This document shows, piece by piece, positions 47,020 to 57,864 of a DNA stretch of 64,000 bases. The stretch comes from Heterocephalus glaber. Taxonomy: Eukaryota > Chordata > Mammalia > Rodentia > Bathyergidae. The position numbers and the translations under genes are program-made. The stretch is taken from assembly GCF_000247695.1 (NCBI RefSeq), contig NW_004624866.1, positions 5,476,331 through 5,540,330 on the forward strand. Reading direction: 5' to 3'. Below the pieces are notes generated by a model. That model was not told the DNA's origin. It saw nothing but the letters and a program-made list of their open reading frames with translations, and ran no database searches. Positions within the stretch are counted from its first letter, which is position 1, and each line of letters opens with the position of its first letter.

Positions 47020-47584
47020 GTAAGTACCACAACATTCCATTTTGTTTGGAGAGTTAGCCAGCTGTTGCCATAAAATGGCCATGGAGTCTTCACAGCTGGG
47101 GGAAAGGGGCACCTACTTGGTCAGGAGTCAGGAGGTCTCCTTACCTTCAGCCCTTGGCCAGGAGTGAGGAAAAGAAGTTACCTGGCTCCGAGTCCCTGGG
47201 CCGGGCCACTTACCAGTGAGCCAAGGTCAACATAAGAAAAGGTAGAGGAAAGTAAGGACAAAGAAGACTAAGGAGGAATAAAGAGAGGCCTAAGTAAGAA
47301 AGGGGAGATAATGATAGATTCAGAGGAACTGAGAATAATAATAATTCTTTGTGAAAATAAACAAGCCAATTTTAAAACCTGGATCTATTAGGGATATTCT
47401 AAGAAATTATAAACTACCAGATTGACCCCAGAAATGTATAGAAAACATATGGAAAGAAAGTAAGAGAGTTACTAAACACGTTCCTTTTTCCTCTCAAATG
47501 CCCCCAGTGATGTCATGGAGTTCTTTCAGAATTTAGGAAATAAACTACCATGAGCCTAATAATAGTAAAAGAAGGAAAACCATC

Positions 47585-47985
47585 ACAATTAACAAAACTT
47601 GTTAAAAGTTCTACAAATAGAACTATAGACCAATAATAATGGAAAAACATCTTAAATAAAATATTAACAAAAGAAATTCAAAAGTACATTCAGATGATAT
47701 GATAGAAACAACTCAGGCTCCTTCAGGAATGCCAAGAGGGTTCCATATTTAGAAACCTAATAATATCAATCCGTGTACTTATTTTATTATATTTAAAAAG
47801 ACATATGGCCAAATCCAATACTTATTTTTAAAAATAAAATCCTAGTTTTTAAAAAAAGAATAAATAAATATTTTCTTGATATGACTAAAAAAATCTCAAA
47901 GGTTAGCTCATCCTTATTAAGTAAACTTCTTATTCAAATCAGGATTTAAAAAAGGATGCCCACTAATATCAAATACTTAACATTT
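47585..47985 (+). mobile_element. ancient L1 ORF2 relic
   Basis: Diverged but collinear with L1 ORF2 DNA: CTTCAGGAATGCCAAGAGGG, ACCTAATAATATCAATCCGT, ATATGGCCAAATCCAATACT, then GGATTTAAAAAAGGATGCCC, matching the segment around caggaatgcaaggttgg ... aatccaacaccc ... acaaggatgtccac. Confidence 0.6.
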
Positions 47986-47993
47986 TTCATTTA

Positions 47994-48104
47994 CAGTGGC
48001 ACCTCGGTTCACCAACTTAATTCTTTCCATGATTCTGCTTGCGAGCAATTCGACTGCAATCAGAATCATGGAAAGAATTAAATTGGTGAACCGAGAAGCC
48101 ACTG
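47994..48104. mobile_element. palindromic TA-flanked MITE (Tc1/mariner or Tigger type)
   Basis: A 111-bp near-perfect palindrome. Left arm CAGTGGCACCTCGGTTCACC; the right arm complement CAGTGGCTTCTCGGTTCACC; about six mismatches in 51 positions. TA dinucleotides at 47992-47993 and 48105-48106 are the target duplication expected for Tc1/mariner/pogo elements. No coding capacity. Confidence 0.82.
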
Positions 48105-49069
48105 TACCTGGCTGAGTGAGTAAGCTTCTCACTGATACTTATATCAGAGCAATAAGATAAATACTTGGAAGAAAGAGGAAAATTATTATTATTTGGAGAA
48201 GAAATCATTGCAAGCCTAGAAAAAGTAAGAAAATCAACAGAAAAAAATCTATTAATAAGCAGAATTCAGTTACATGACTGACTACACAATTCAAGAAAGC
48301 TCAAGACAGGTACCGTCTTTATGGGTCACAGAGACTGCTTGTGTGTAGAATAAATATGACCTTAAAAAGATGATAATACCTTAGTGTGATTCTTCATAGT
48401 TTGGAACTTGGCATCTTTTCAGAAGAATAATAAGTCTTTCTGAAGGGGGAACTTGCCAAGCAAAGATTCCTCACTATGTGCCAAACTGTGCCCAACTTCT
48501 CCACCAAGTAATGAGGAACTTGGGGAGTCATTTTTTCCATTGTTTGGGAAAAGAATACAATTACAGGGCCCTGAGGCATGTTTTAGGAGGCGGGAGGTGG
48601 AGCCAGAATCAGTCATGTTTTGATGCCTTCTTGTCGAGTGGCTGGACCAAGAAGCTCTCAGTTCTCCATGACAGAGTGCCCTCTTCCTCCTTCCACCCCT
48701 AGGCCCTTCTGGCAGGAGAGTTCTGTGAAGTTTTCTTATAAGTTCACTTTTGCTTCATAAATTTCTCAGATGTAAATGCCAGAACCCTACCATTGACTGC
48801 ATAATGTGAACAAAGCTAGCATGGTTTTCAAAATTATGCCAAAAGTTAACCTATTAACTTTAGATATTAATGAGAGTGGCTTGCATTTTAGAGGAAATCA
48901 AACACCCCATTTGATTGCATAGCTAAACACACAGACATTTTCTTTACACATGGTATTGCCATTTTTATAATCTGGATAAAGTCTACTACTTAAAACTGTT
49001 TCCATCATTTAGAAAACACAACTTTCACAGAATATTGTACGTGATTTTATGAGTAACAAAATAAATTCA

Positions 49070-49220
49070 CATTAAATTGGCTCATTAAATCTTCATACTA
49101 ACCACACAAGTAAAATATTGTTCTTTTGTTTTACTAGATGGGAAAACTGATATTTAAAAAAGTTTAAAATGAACTCATAAAGTTAGTAGGTGAAGAAATT
49201 GGGTCACAATCCTCAGGGAC
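49070..49220 (+). repeat. MIR-like ancient SINE fragment
   Basis: CTCATTAAATCTTCATACTA, TGTTTTACTAGATGGGAAAAC, GTTAGTAGGTGAAGAAATTG follow the MIR order (ctcatttaatcctcaca ... ccattttacagatgagga ... ctagtaagtggcag). Confidence 0.6.
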
Positions 49221-49291
49221 TTATTTTTTAGTTCAAAGAAAAAATATATTTAACTGCATAAACACAAAAATTTATTATATGAAAATAGTAT

Positions 49292-49383
49292 GGGGCTAGG
49301 GATTTAGCTCAGTGTTTCCGATGCCTGCCTCGCAAGTGCAAGGTCCTGAGTTCGATCCCTGGTACCAAAGAACAACAACAAAA
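49292..49383 (+). mobile_element. ID-type SINE
   Basis: GGGGCTAGGGATTTAGCTCA, GAGTTCGATCCCTGGTACC, A-rich tail. GAAAATAGTAT flanks both sides (49281-49291 and 49386-49396). Confidence 0.93.
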
Positions 49384-50093
49384 AAGAAAATAGTATAAAA
49401 TTATAATGAATGAGATGAAAACAGAATAAAGTGAAAAAGTAACATGACATATTTGCATTAAATATTCTCTAGTATAATACATTTAAATATGGAGAATACT
49501 TTTTCTTCTCTACAGAAAACAAATCAATTATTAAAATAGGCCCACTCAAAAATCCATCCCAAACTTGACAATGCTTACAAGTATAAAATTTATCCAAGTA
49601 CTCATTTTCAGATATGCAAAAGCTATGAAACTGTCAATAATTGAAATTCACTTCTTTCTGCCCTGCAAAAGCCTTTCTGCACTGCAAAAGTTTGTCATTC
49701 TGAAGATCACAAAATTTAATTGAATAAAAGAAATTTAACAATAGCCAATTAATATCTCACTTATCCCAATGCTATCAATATGTCAACACCAGGAGAAAAA
49801 AAGGTTAAACCTTTTCATGTTACTCATGAGATGATAAGTCTTGTACAACTATATCAAAGCTGTGATTTGAGTGAAAGAGAAAGAAGTCTCAACGGGCCCA
49901 GATCCTGGGACTCCAGGCAGCATTTCACGTTCCATAACATGGTGCACAGAATGCTTCTTTTCACCTATTCTCTCTCCTGTAATTGATCTTAAGTCCTGGG
50001 GCTGTACCCCTGTGATATTAACTCTGTGTGAGCCTTTGGAGGTATTGAGTAAGTTTGAATCTGGAATGACATCTTATATTTTCTCCTCTTCAG

Positions 50094-50198
50094 AAAATCT
50101 ATCGAGAGGGGTGGGATGAAGTAAAGATGAGCTGTGATGTGCGGCTGGATGCCATCCCTATCCAGGCTGCCAAGGCCTCCAGGGAGATTGCCAGTGAC
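50094..50198 (+). CDS. NEB: NEB exon w38, SR-J module 2 (105 bp, one codon short)
   Basis: Bounded by CTTCAG and [40 protein letters not shown]. It has 35 codons where every other module-2 exon has 36: KMSCDVR stands for the usual KxxGYDLR, so one residue of the GYD core is missing. Intron to w39 is only 101 bp. Confidence 0.95.
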
Positions 50199-50299
50199 GT
50201 GAGTGTGGCCTTTTGTAACCTTCTCGGTTTGTTAAGCAAATGCCCAAGATACATCAAGAGGGCATGCTGTGGTCCATCTGCTTCGTTTTCCACCTGCAG

Positions 50300-50611
50300 T
50301 ATAAATACAAGCTTGACCACGAGAAGCAAAAGGGACACTACGTGGGCACTCACACAGCCCGGGATGACAACAAGATCCGGTGGGCCCTGATAGCTGGCAA
50401 GCTTCAGAATGAAAGAGAGTACCGGCTGCACTGGGCCAAATGGAAGAGCAAGTTCCAAAGCCCTGCAGATATGCTTTCCATCTTGCATTCTAAAACTTCG
50501 CAGACCCTGGTCAGCAATGTTGATTATCGCCATCACCTGCACCAGTGGACGTGCTTGCCTGACCAGAATGATGTGATTCAGGCCAGGAAAGCCTACGAAC
50601 TGCAAAGCGAT
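50300..50611 (+). CDS. NEB: NEB exon w39, SR-J modules 3-5 (312 bp)
   Basis: Bounded by CTGCAG and GTGAGT. YKYKLDHEKQKGHYVGTH, TARDDNKIRWALIAGKLQNE; REYRLHWAKWKSKFQSPAD to [24 protein letters not shown] to YELQSD. The second module joins through NE/REYR and the third through SN/VDYR. Intron 50612-51728 carries an antisense B1-ID. Confidence 0.96.
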
Positions 50612-50819
50612 GTGAGTGGGCTACACTGTAGGATGAGCTCTTCTATCGTTTTGCCATGACTTTTAGAAAGTTCATTACATTATATCTTTGTCATCCTTTC
50701 ATATTCTTATGTAGCCAAGAATTTGATATAAGTTAAGCTTTATGGTATGCTATCAAAATCTCCAAAGCCAGGAAGGATCTTTATGTCAAGAAATAAATGG
50801 TAGTGTGAATGAATATGGG

Positions 50820-50992
50820 GTTTTCTCTTTTAACACCAGGGATTGAACCCAGGGGCACTGCACTCAATTATGCCCCCAGCACCCTCTTTTTTTCCGAGAC
50901 CATCTCCCGAAGTCACTAAGTTGCCCAAACTGGGCTGAAATTTCTCTCACCTCAGTCTCCCAAAGTGCTGGGATTACAGGTGTGCACTGGTC
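50820..50992 (-). mobile_element. B1-ID-type SINE, antisense
   Basis: AACACCAGGGATTGAACCCA (ID complement) followed by CACTAAGTTGCCCAAACTGG and CCAAAGTGCTGGGATTACAG (B1 complement). Confidence 0.82.
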
Positions 50993-51728
50993 TTAATAAT
51001 GTTAAGTTAAAGAAAACTACTATGGAAAAAATATTATTTCTACAGAATTTAGGTAGCAATTAATGTTTATATCAAGTAACATATTGGTAGGATAGGATCT
51101 AGGCACAGATATATTTTTTAATTAGCACAGTTGTTTAGAAATTTTGAGTGAAGTTACCACTTTTAAAGCAAGATATTTTTGTGTAAAAATCTTGGATTTC
51201 CCATTTATCTCAAAAATTCAGAAGATGCATCTCTAGACACGCATTACTCCCTAGCAAAAATAGCCTAGAACTGAATGGAGGTTAACTCATGATTTTTTTC
51301 TAAAAAACAACAAAAAAAGAACACACTATTTACATTGAAGATTACACCAATAATCAGTATAAAAAACTATGAAACTATAAAATACCATATCAATTGAAAT
51401 ACCAGGTATAACATGCACAAAGCCAAGAAAACCATCATTGCCAGATACTGAGTTTCTATTGCACTGTCCTTTGAACACACCAGCAGGAATAAACTGTTGG
51501 GTGCAGACACCAGACAGTGTGAAACCCATGTTAAATAGAAAAAATATCCTCCAGTTCGTTACACTACCTGCCCTAGTTAATTTCCTTATATCGTTCACCT
51601 GGCTGCTTGAGTATCTCACCCTTGGCTTATGTAGTGTTTAAATTGTGTCACTTCAGCAAATCTCTTGAGAGACTAAATGGGACCAGGGTACCAGTGGTGC
51701 TGAATTCATTCTGGTCTTGTTTCCACAG

Positions 51729-51833
51729 GCTGTTTACAAGGCTGATTTGGAGTGGTTACGTGGAATTGGGTGGATGCCAAATGATTCTGTTTCTGTCAAT
51801 CATGCCAAACACGCTGCAGATATCTTCAGTGAG
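51729..51833 (+). CDS. NEB: NEB exon w40, SR-J module 6 (105 bp)
   Basis: Bounded by CCACAG and [26 protein letters not shown], then [13 protein letters not shown]. It equals the first 35 residues of the 204-bp exons; the other 33 are in w41, so here an intron sits at the module border. The donor GTATTC is weak. Intron 51834-52367 shows nothing recognised. Confidence 0.93.
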
Positions 51834-52367
51834 GTATTCCAAGATTGTACTGTGTCCTGTCATTCAGTGCATTTTCAAAGGGAATGAAGAAAAGTACATG
51901 AGCCAAAGTGCAGTCATCTCATACCAGCAATTTTAACTATTTTTAAATGCTGAAATGTAAGCTATATATATTTTCCAAAATAATCCTGTACTGTTCCCAT
52001 CACGTTATAAGACCACATCCCTAATATAATAGTATTCAGTACACTCTCATTGATACTTAGAATTGTAAAAATTGAAAATTTCTTTTGTCAGTTACAGCAA
52101 TATAGTATTTTGTCGAGTTGAAAAAAATGAACATATGATACACATAAAGAGATGACTTTGGGAAGTAATCATGCTTGCTTGCTACTTTAAAATCTCTGGG
52201 AGGTATAAGAAACCAGCCCATTTGTTTAAAAAATAAAATTTGGAGAAGAAAAGACATTTATTTAAAGCATTCAACACCTCTAATTGAGAAGGACCCTAAT
52301 ATTTAGTATATCTCAGTCACCAAGACCAAAGACTACAACTGTCTAAAAGATCTTTTGTTCCTCATAG

Positions 52368-52466
52368 AAAAAATATCGCACAAAAATAGAAACTCTCAAC
52401 TTTACTCCTGTGGATGATAGAGTCGATTATGTGACAGCGAAGCAAAGTGGTGAGATCCTTGATGAT
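52368..52466 (+). CDS. NEB: NEB exon w41, SR-J module 7 (99 bp)
   Basis: Bounded by CATAG and GTAAGT. KKYRTKIETLNFTPVDD, RVDYVTAKQSGEILDD. Thirty-three codons, exactly the length of the second half of a 204-bp exon. The LAKxNA end is replaced by TAKQSGEI. Intron 52467-52907 is filled by a B1 and an L1 end. Confidence 0.94.
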
Positions 52467-52490
52467 GTAAGTAACAACAAAATTACACAA

Positions 52491-52643
52491 TCATGCCAGG
52501 TGTGGTGATGCAAGCCTGTAACCCCAGAATTGGAGAAGTTGAGGTGGCAGGGTCTCCATATGTTCAAGGCCAGCCTGGGCTATATAGTAAGTTCACAGCC
52601 AGCCTGAGCTGTATAACAAGATCCTGTCTTAAAAAAAAAAATA
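52491..52643 (+). mobile_element. B1 SINE
   Basis: CATGCCAGGTGTGGTGATGC, GTTCAAGGCCAGCCTGGGC, GTTCACAGCCAGCCTGAGC, GATCCTGTCTTAAAAAAA. Confidence 0.88.
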
Positions 52644-52740
52644 GGTGCAAAGTCCCTATGATGAATGTGATCATTATATGTATCTAAAATGTACCAGTAA
52701 ACTTAATTTTTAAAATAATAAATAATAAAATAAAAATTAT
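52644..52740 (+). mobile_element. L1 3-prime-end fragment
   Basis: TGCAAAGTCCCTATGATGAA, TATCTAAAATGTACCAGTAA and an AAATAAT-rich tail match the other L1 ends in this window. It directly follows the B1 tail, so the two may be a nested or joint insertion. Confidence 0.75.
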
Positions 52741-52907
52741 GCTATCGTGTAGTTTTAATTAAAATTTTCTACCTCCTTGCACTTCAGCATGCCATACATT
52801 GTCCAAGATACAAATTTTAATCATCAGAATTTTTAATGCCAGCAATTCCCTGGCAATATGTTGTTCTTAATGTCAAATAACCTATCCCATTGTCCCCCTA
52901 CTTTTAG

Positions 52908-53009
52908 ATTAAATATCGGAAAGATTGGAATGCCACCAAGTCAAAATACACCCTCACAGACACCCCCCTACTGCACACTGCCCAAGAGGCTGCCCGGATA
53001 CTGGACCAG
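52908..53009 (+). CDS. NEB: NEB exon w42, SR-K module 1 (102 bp)
   Basis: Bounded by TTTTAG and GTAGGG. IKYRKDWNATKSKYTLT, DTPLLHTAQEAARILDQ. Thirty-four codons, one fewer than other module-1 exons. The HIMPDTPE signature is reduced to TLTDTP. It ends DQ, so the next actin motif is weak. Intron to w43 is 119 bp. Confidence 0.94.
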
Positions 53010-53128
53010 GTAGGGTTTTTACTTGGATGCCTGGTACTTCTGGTGAGGACAGAGAACCCTAATGGAGCCAAAGGAAATTTATACACCTAACTCTTCATTT
53101 AACTTCTATTGTGCTCTCTTTCTCTTAG

Positions 53129-53236
53129 TATCTCTACAAGGAAGGCTGGGAGAAACAAAAAGCTACAGGTTATATTTTGCCTCCAGATGCTGTGCCATTT
53201 GTTCACGCCCATCACTCCAGCGATGTTCAAAGTGAG
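53129..53236 (+). CDS. NEB: NEB exon w43, SR-K module 2 (108 bp)
   Basis: Bounded by TCTTAG and GTAATT. YLYKEGWEKQKATGYIL, DAVPFVHAHHSSDVQSE. The AKAS block is replaced by AHHSS. Donor GTAATT is below consensus at +5. Intron 53237-53730 shows no recognised element. Confidence 0.94.
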
Positions 53237-53730
53237 GTAATTTATCCGGATGTGTGTGCACTTTGGAAAAGCTGGATGTTGTCTGTAAGGGTGCCCCATG
53301 TGCCCAGGGTGTGCGTGACACAGTACAGATGTTCTACTTCAGCCTGGCAGATATGGCGGAGCTTGCTCAGGGCTGCAGTAGTGGCTCCTTTTTTGGTGTT
53401 TTCCCACGGGTTTTGGGCCAACTTCTTTTCCTTCTTTCTTCAAAAGCTATTGTTTGAGTTCCTTACTTTTTCTTACATCCTCTGCCTTCTCTAAAATCTC
53501 TAGGCCCCCAGATAAAGATACTTCCAGAGATATAGAACAAGTATATGGTTTTTGAAAAATAATTATTTTTCATATTTATTATTTCAATGCTTTTACAATC
53601 CTGGGTTGGGGGTGTCACACAGAAAGCTGGTGGGGGGCTGAGTGCCGGAGGTACCTGAGCAGATGGTCTTGCCCCTTTTTCCCTGTGTGCTTGTCAGAGC
53701 TGATGTACTCTGAACTCTTCTTCCCACCAG

Positions 53731-54042
53731 CTGAAGTACAAAGCTGAACATGTAAAGCAGAAAGGTCACTATGTTGGTGTCCCAACAATGAGAGATGATC
53801 CTAAACTGGTTTGGTTTGAGCATGCAGGCCAGATACAGAATGAGAGACTCTACAAACAGGACTATCACAAAACAAAGGCCAAAATCAACATACCTTCAGA
53901 CATGGTGTCAGTCTTGGCCGCCAAGCAGGGGCAGAGCCTTGTCAGTGATATTGATTACCGCAATTACCTGCACCAGTGGACATGTCATCCCGACCAAAAT
54001 GATGTAATTCAGGCAAGAAAGGCCTATGACCTACAGAGTGAT
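53731..54042 (+). CDS. NEB: NEB exon w44, SR-K modules 3-5 (312 bp)
   Basis: Bounded by CACCAG and GTAAGT. LKYKAEHVKQKGHYVGVP, TMRDDPKLVWFEHAGQIQNE; RLYKQDYHKTKAKINIPSD to [24 protein letters not shown] to YDLQSD. This is the last unsplit 312-bp exon. Closest in style to w35 (RLYKxxY, PxDMVSxxAAKxGQ). Intron 54043-55258 has one ID SINE. Confidence 0.96.
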
Positions 54043-55088
54043 GTAAGTGGTTTTTGTTTCTTCATTATCTAGAAATGTACAATACACTTAGGAATGAAAG
54101 CAGTATTCCAGAACTACCAGTCTTTGAAACTTTGGACTATAAAGACTTACTTTGTTCCCAGAAGGGAATCAAGACTTGCTATGAAGTAGAGGAGGATAAG
54201 GAACAGTGATTGATTGATAGCCTTCCTACAGACTGCATTTCTGAAGAGGTTTCAAAGTCAAATATTTTTAAAATCTACTTTTATGCCATTTCTGCTATCA
54301 GCAACTCCTTACATTCACGTGAATAATTTTCAGCTAATATAAACTAATAATTGGCTTTGGTGAGAATTAAGCCTGAATTGGGGTTTTGACAATATTAGGT
54401 CATAGCACTGAACAAGGAGCTAGGACTGCCTCATTCTGCTTTGCTGAGCATCATATTCCTCAAGGTGCAAGATCTCTACCTGCATTGACCTCTGTAGGGA
54501 GAAGCAGAAATGTGATGTATGGACTCACTGCTCAGGTACACAGAGTTAGAATAGATGCTGAACTTGAACGTCCCACCTCACTCACTGCTGCAGCAGAGTG
54601 GCTCTTGTGAAACTTCAGTCAGAATAGCAGCCACTCCTCATTTCATTTGGGGTGGACTGGAAGAATCTAAGAGCTGCAGGTAGGCAGGGAAGAGAAAAGA
54701 CAAAGATGGAGACAGATTTGGCCAGTGTAGTTGAGACACGGCCCCCCTTCACTGCAACTACGTTGGCATTGACTTGTGTGATTTCCTTAATTTAGTCTCA
54801 ATATCACACAGGCTTTTACATAGCTAAATGAACCAAGTCCTTCTAAAACTGCAGCCTCCTTGGTAAACCATTTCTTACAGGCGAAAGTGATGGCCCCTCC
54901 CCTTAATTCCAGTAGCACTTGTGTGGCCTCACTGTCATAGTGCTTAACCTTATACCGATCCCTTAAAGTACTGAGAACAGTGCCTCGTGCACTCACAAGC
55001 TCCTCAAGAAAACATGGACCAGGTAAAGTCACAATTGAAAGAATGAGACAACAGCCACTAAAGAGAAATCTTTAAAAACCTTCTAAAA

Positions 55089-55175
55089 AGGGCCGAGGAT
55101 TTAGCTCAGTGTTTCTGCTGCCTGCCTCGCAAGCGCAAGCTCCCGAGTTCGATCCCCAGTACCCAGAAAAAAAAA
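55089..55175 (+). mobile_element. ID-type SINE
   Basis: GGGCCGAGGATTTAGCTCAG, GAGTTCGATCCCCAGTACCC and poly-A. It ends 83 bases before exon w45. Confidence 0.9.
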
Positions 55176-55258
55176 CCAAACAACTATTTGGAATCTGCTA
55201 TCTGTAATCCTGAAGTCTAAGACACTAACTCTTCATCATATCTCTGTCCTATTTTCAG

Positions 55259-55363
55259 AACATCTACAAAGCTGACCTGGAGTGGCTCCGAGGCATTGGT
55301 TGGATCCCCTTGGACTCTGTGGACCACGTGAGGGTCACTAAGAACCAGGAAATGGTGAATCAG
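55259..55363 (+). CDS. NEB: NEB exon w45, SR-K module 6 (105 bp)
   Basis: Bounded by TTTCAG and [26 protein letters not shown], then [12 protein letters not shown]. Last super-repeat with a complete WLRGIGW. It ends NQ rather than SD. The 112-bp intron to w46 begins GTGTGC, an imperfect donor. Confidence 0.95.
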
Positions 55364-55475
55364 GTGTGCAAATTCTGTTCCCTTTGTAATCTAACACCTA
55401 CCCTCCTTACCTGCCATACGGGGCTCAGTACCCTGTGGGGATAGACCTATCTTAATTGTCTCTATTTCTTTGCAG

Positions 55476-55580
55476 ATAAAATATAAGAAAGATGCTCTTG
55501 ACAACTATCCCAATTTTACAAGTGTGGTGGATCCTCCAGAGATTGTTTTGGCCAAGACTAATGCAGTCAATCAAAGTGAT
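55476..55580 (+). CDS. NEB: NEB exon w46, SR-K module 7 (105 bp)
   Basis: Bounded by TTGCAG and GTAAGT. IKYKKDALDNYPNFTSV, DPPEIVLAKTNAVNQSD. Thirty-five codons against 33 in earlier module-7 copies. Intron 55581-55947 shows nothing recognised. Confidence 0.95.
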
Positions 55581-55947
55581 GTAAGTTTGTTCTGTATATG
55601 CAGAAATACATAGACTGAGAATTGATTGTCTGTCATTGAATGGATTAGCTCATCTCTAAATAACTGCTTGTAAGAAATTGGGATGGGGTAAATTATAAGA
55701 TAACCTTGGGGGAGATGTCTTAAAAGACACTAGTAGCTGGTATACTGTGTGTGCTTTTGGATATCTATATTCTTATCTAAAATATCCTATTATAATAAAC
55801 TGAAATTCAACCAGTTGGTTAGTTTTAATCTCTAAATGTAGACTGATTATTATGTTGTTAGGTAGATTGTATAAAAATTTAAATCTATATTTATAATAAT
55901 CAAAATTTTAAAAATAATCAAAATGTTCTATTGTTTTCTCTTCTTAG

Positions 55948-56052
55948 GTAAAATATAAAGAAACATTCAATAAAGCCAAGGGAAAATATACATTTTCTCC
56001 AGATACACCATATATTTCCCATTCCAAGGACATGGGAAAACTCTACAGTACT
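55948..56052 (+). CDS. NEB: NEB exon w47, SR-L module 1 (105 bp)
   Basis: Bounded by TCTTAG and GTGAGT. VKYKETFNKAKGKYTFSP, DTPYISHSKDMGKLYST. DTP remains from the module-1 signature; the end YST has no acidic residue. Intron 56053-56839 has an old repeat-like stretch near 56225-56400 (GTGCCAGGAACTGCAGTGG ... AGTAAACAGATGATAATG) that I cannot assign. Confidence 0.95.
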
Positions 56053-56839
56053 GTGAGTCTTATTTTATATAGTAATATCTCAGTTCCTAATTTTAGCCCT
56101 TACTATTATTAATCTTCTTGGGTGATTCTATGAACAGCTGAACAAAGAACAACAGAGCAATCGATTGTCTTAATTGCATTTTTTCTTGTCTGCTAGAACT
56201 AGCATATCATTCAAAGTGAGGAATATGTATTCAGCTGGATTTTTTGAGCTCCTGTGATGTGCCAGGAACTGCAGTGGTCACTGAGGGGCTAAAGCTAAAT
56301 GAGATGAATTCTTCAGGAGCTCATACAAGTGACAGGAACAGACACAAGTAAACAGATGATAATGTAACAAATGCTATTAAAGCTCTAGGAGCACAGAGAA
56401 TTGGGAGCAACTACCAAAAGAGAAAAAGAAGGAAAGGCTTGTTTTTCCTCAGCAGTCATGTATGCACGTCTCCAGCCCACAAATTGAATACTTGCTCTCT
56501 AAAATTTAATTCAGCTAATTTAAAGGACTGTGGAGATGCATAACCAGTGGAAAGCAATTTTGGGGATTCCCTGTATACAAATCTCTCATCACTTTTACTA
56601 GAACTGTAAATACAGTTCACTCTGTTATAAAATGCCTCAGAGTCTGTAGATTCAATTTGCAGTAAACCAAATGACTGCCTTGTTCTAGCTAGGCACACTA
56701 ATGGCTACAAATAAAGATTTTTAAGCCTTCCCTTGAACATAAATGTTTTAGTTTAACTTTGCCAATGGTTTTAGTAATATCTGAAAGTACTAGTTAAATA
56801 AAAACTTTGTTAAACTTTGTCCATAATTCTTTGTTCTAG

Positions 56840-56947
56840 ATACTGTATAAAGGGGCCTGGGAGGGAACCAAGGCCTATGGCTATACCCTGGATGAGCGTT
56901 ATATTCCCATTGTTGGAGCCAAGCACGCTGACCTGGTGAACAGTGAG
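56840..56947 (+). CDS. NEB: NEB exon w48, SR-L module 2 (108 bp)
   Basis: Bounded by TTCTAG and GTCCGT. ILYKGAWEGTKAYGYTL, YIPIVGAKHADLVNSE. The donor GTCCGT has C at +3, which is rare, but length, phase and the next exon support this end. Intron to w49 is 103 bp. Confidence 0.92.
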
Positions 56948-57050
56948 GTCCGTATGACCTTTTCCTCTCTTAGGTTTGGGGGTCTTTTGGGGAGAGCAAA
57001 GGACTAGTTAGAAAACTCCAGGGATTCTCAATGTTGAATCTGCCTCACAG

Positions 57051-57164
57051 CTGAAATACAAAGAGACATATGAGAAGCAGAAGGGTCACTACCTGGCTGG
57101 AAAAGAAATCAGTGAGTTCCCTGGTGTGGTTCATTGTCTGGATTTCCAGCAGATGAGGAGTGCG
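57051..57164 (+). CDS. NEB: NEB exon w49, SR-L module 3 (114 bp)
   Basis: Bounded by CCACAG and GTAAGC. LKYKETYEKQKGHYLAGK, then EISEFPGVVHCLDFQQMRSA. Thirty-eight codons, the length of the first module of a 312-bp exon, but the DDPKxxW block is lost and it ends SA. Intron 57165-57864 holds an ID and an antisense B1. Confidence 0.93.
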
Positions 57165-57261
57165 GTAAGCCAATGCTCACTTCAACATAGATTTGTACAG
57201 CTTCAGTGTGCTCTGTGTTTGCCTTTTTTGAGCTGGACCTGTGGTTCAGAACTAGTTTGGT

Positions 57262-57343
57262 GGGCTGGGGATTCAGCTCAGTGGTTTCGCCGCCTGCCTT
57301 GCAAGCGCAAGGACTCGAGTTCGATCCCCGGTACAAAAAAAAA
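57262..57343 (+). mobile_element. ID-type SINE
   Basis: GGGCTGGGGATTCAGCTCAG, GAGTTCGATCCCCGGTAC, poly-A. AGAACTAGTTTGG before (57248) and AGAACTAGTTGGG after (57344) are the target duplication. Confidence 0.92.
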
Positions 57344-57367
57344 AGAACTAGTTGGGGGATGAAGTGG

Positions 57368-57542
57368 TCTTTTTTTCTTTCTTTCTTTCTTTTTTTTTTA
57401 GACAAGATCTCATTGTGTAGTTCAAGCTGGCAATGAACTCACTGTGTAGCCCAGGTAGCCCAGGCTACCCCTGAATTTGTGGAAATTCTCCTGCCTCAGC
57501 CTCCTGAGTGCTGGGATTACCATGGGCCACCATGCTAGGCTT
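57368..57542 (-). mobile_element. B1 SINE, antisense
   Basis: T/TTTC-rich start, GACAAGATCTCATTGTGTAG, CTCCTGCCTCAGCCTCCTGA, GTGCTGGGATTACCATGGGC: complement of a B1. Confidence 0.87.
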
Positions 57543-57864
57543 GGAATGATTTATTCTTGAGATTTTTCCCCACCCTTACTTCGGGCCCTTCATGGCTAGA
57601 GGTTTCCTTGGTTCTGCTTCCCCCTCCAACACCAAATACATAGTGAGGGCTCTGAAATGAAAAAGGAGACAGTAACAAGGTCACTGTTGACCTTGCATTG
57701 TAGAAAGATAAGAAGCTTAAAAAGAAGGATATAATAAAAAATTTTAACAGTGTATTCTAGAGGTACTGATCTATATTGGAATTAAGACTCAAAAGAGATT
57801 CATCTGAATTGTTAAAGTTTTAATTCTTATCTAATTTTTGTTTTTTAAAAATGCCATTCTTTAG

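Noticed and set aside
50099..50605. 168-codon open frame on the minus strand
   Set aside because: It is antisense to exons w38 and w39 and the short intron between them; the plus strand has the nebulin modules and splice sites. The same applies to minus frames at 11205-11549, 24234-24656, 34815-35066 and 43871-44230.
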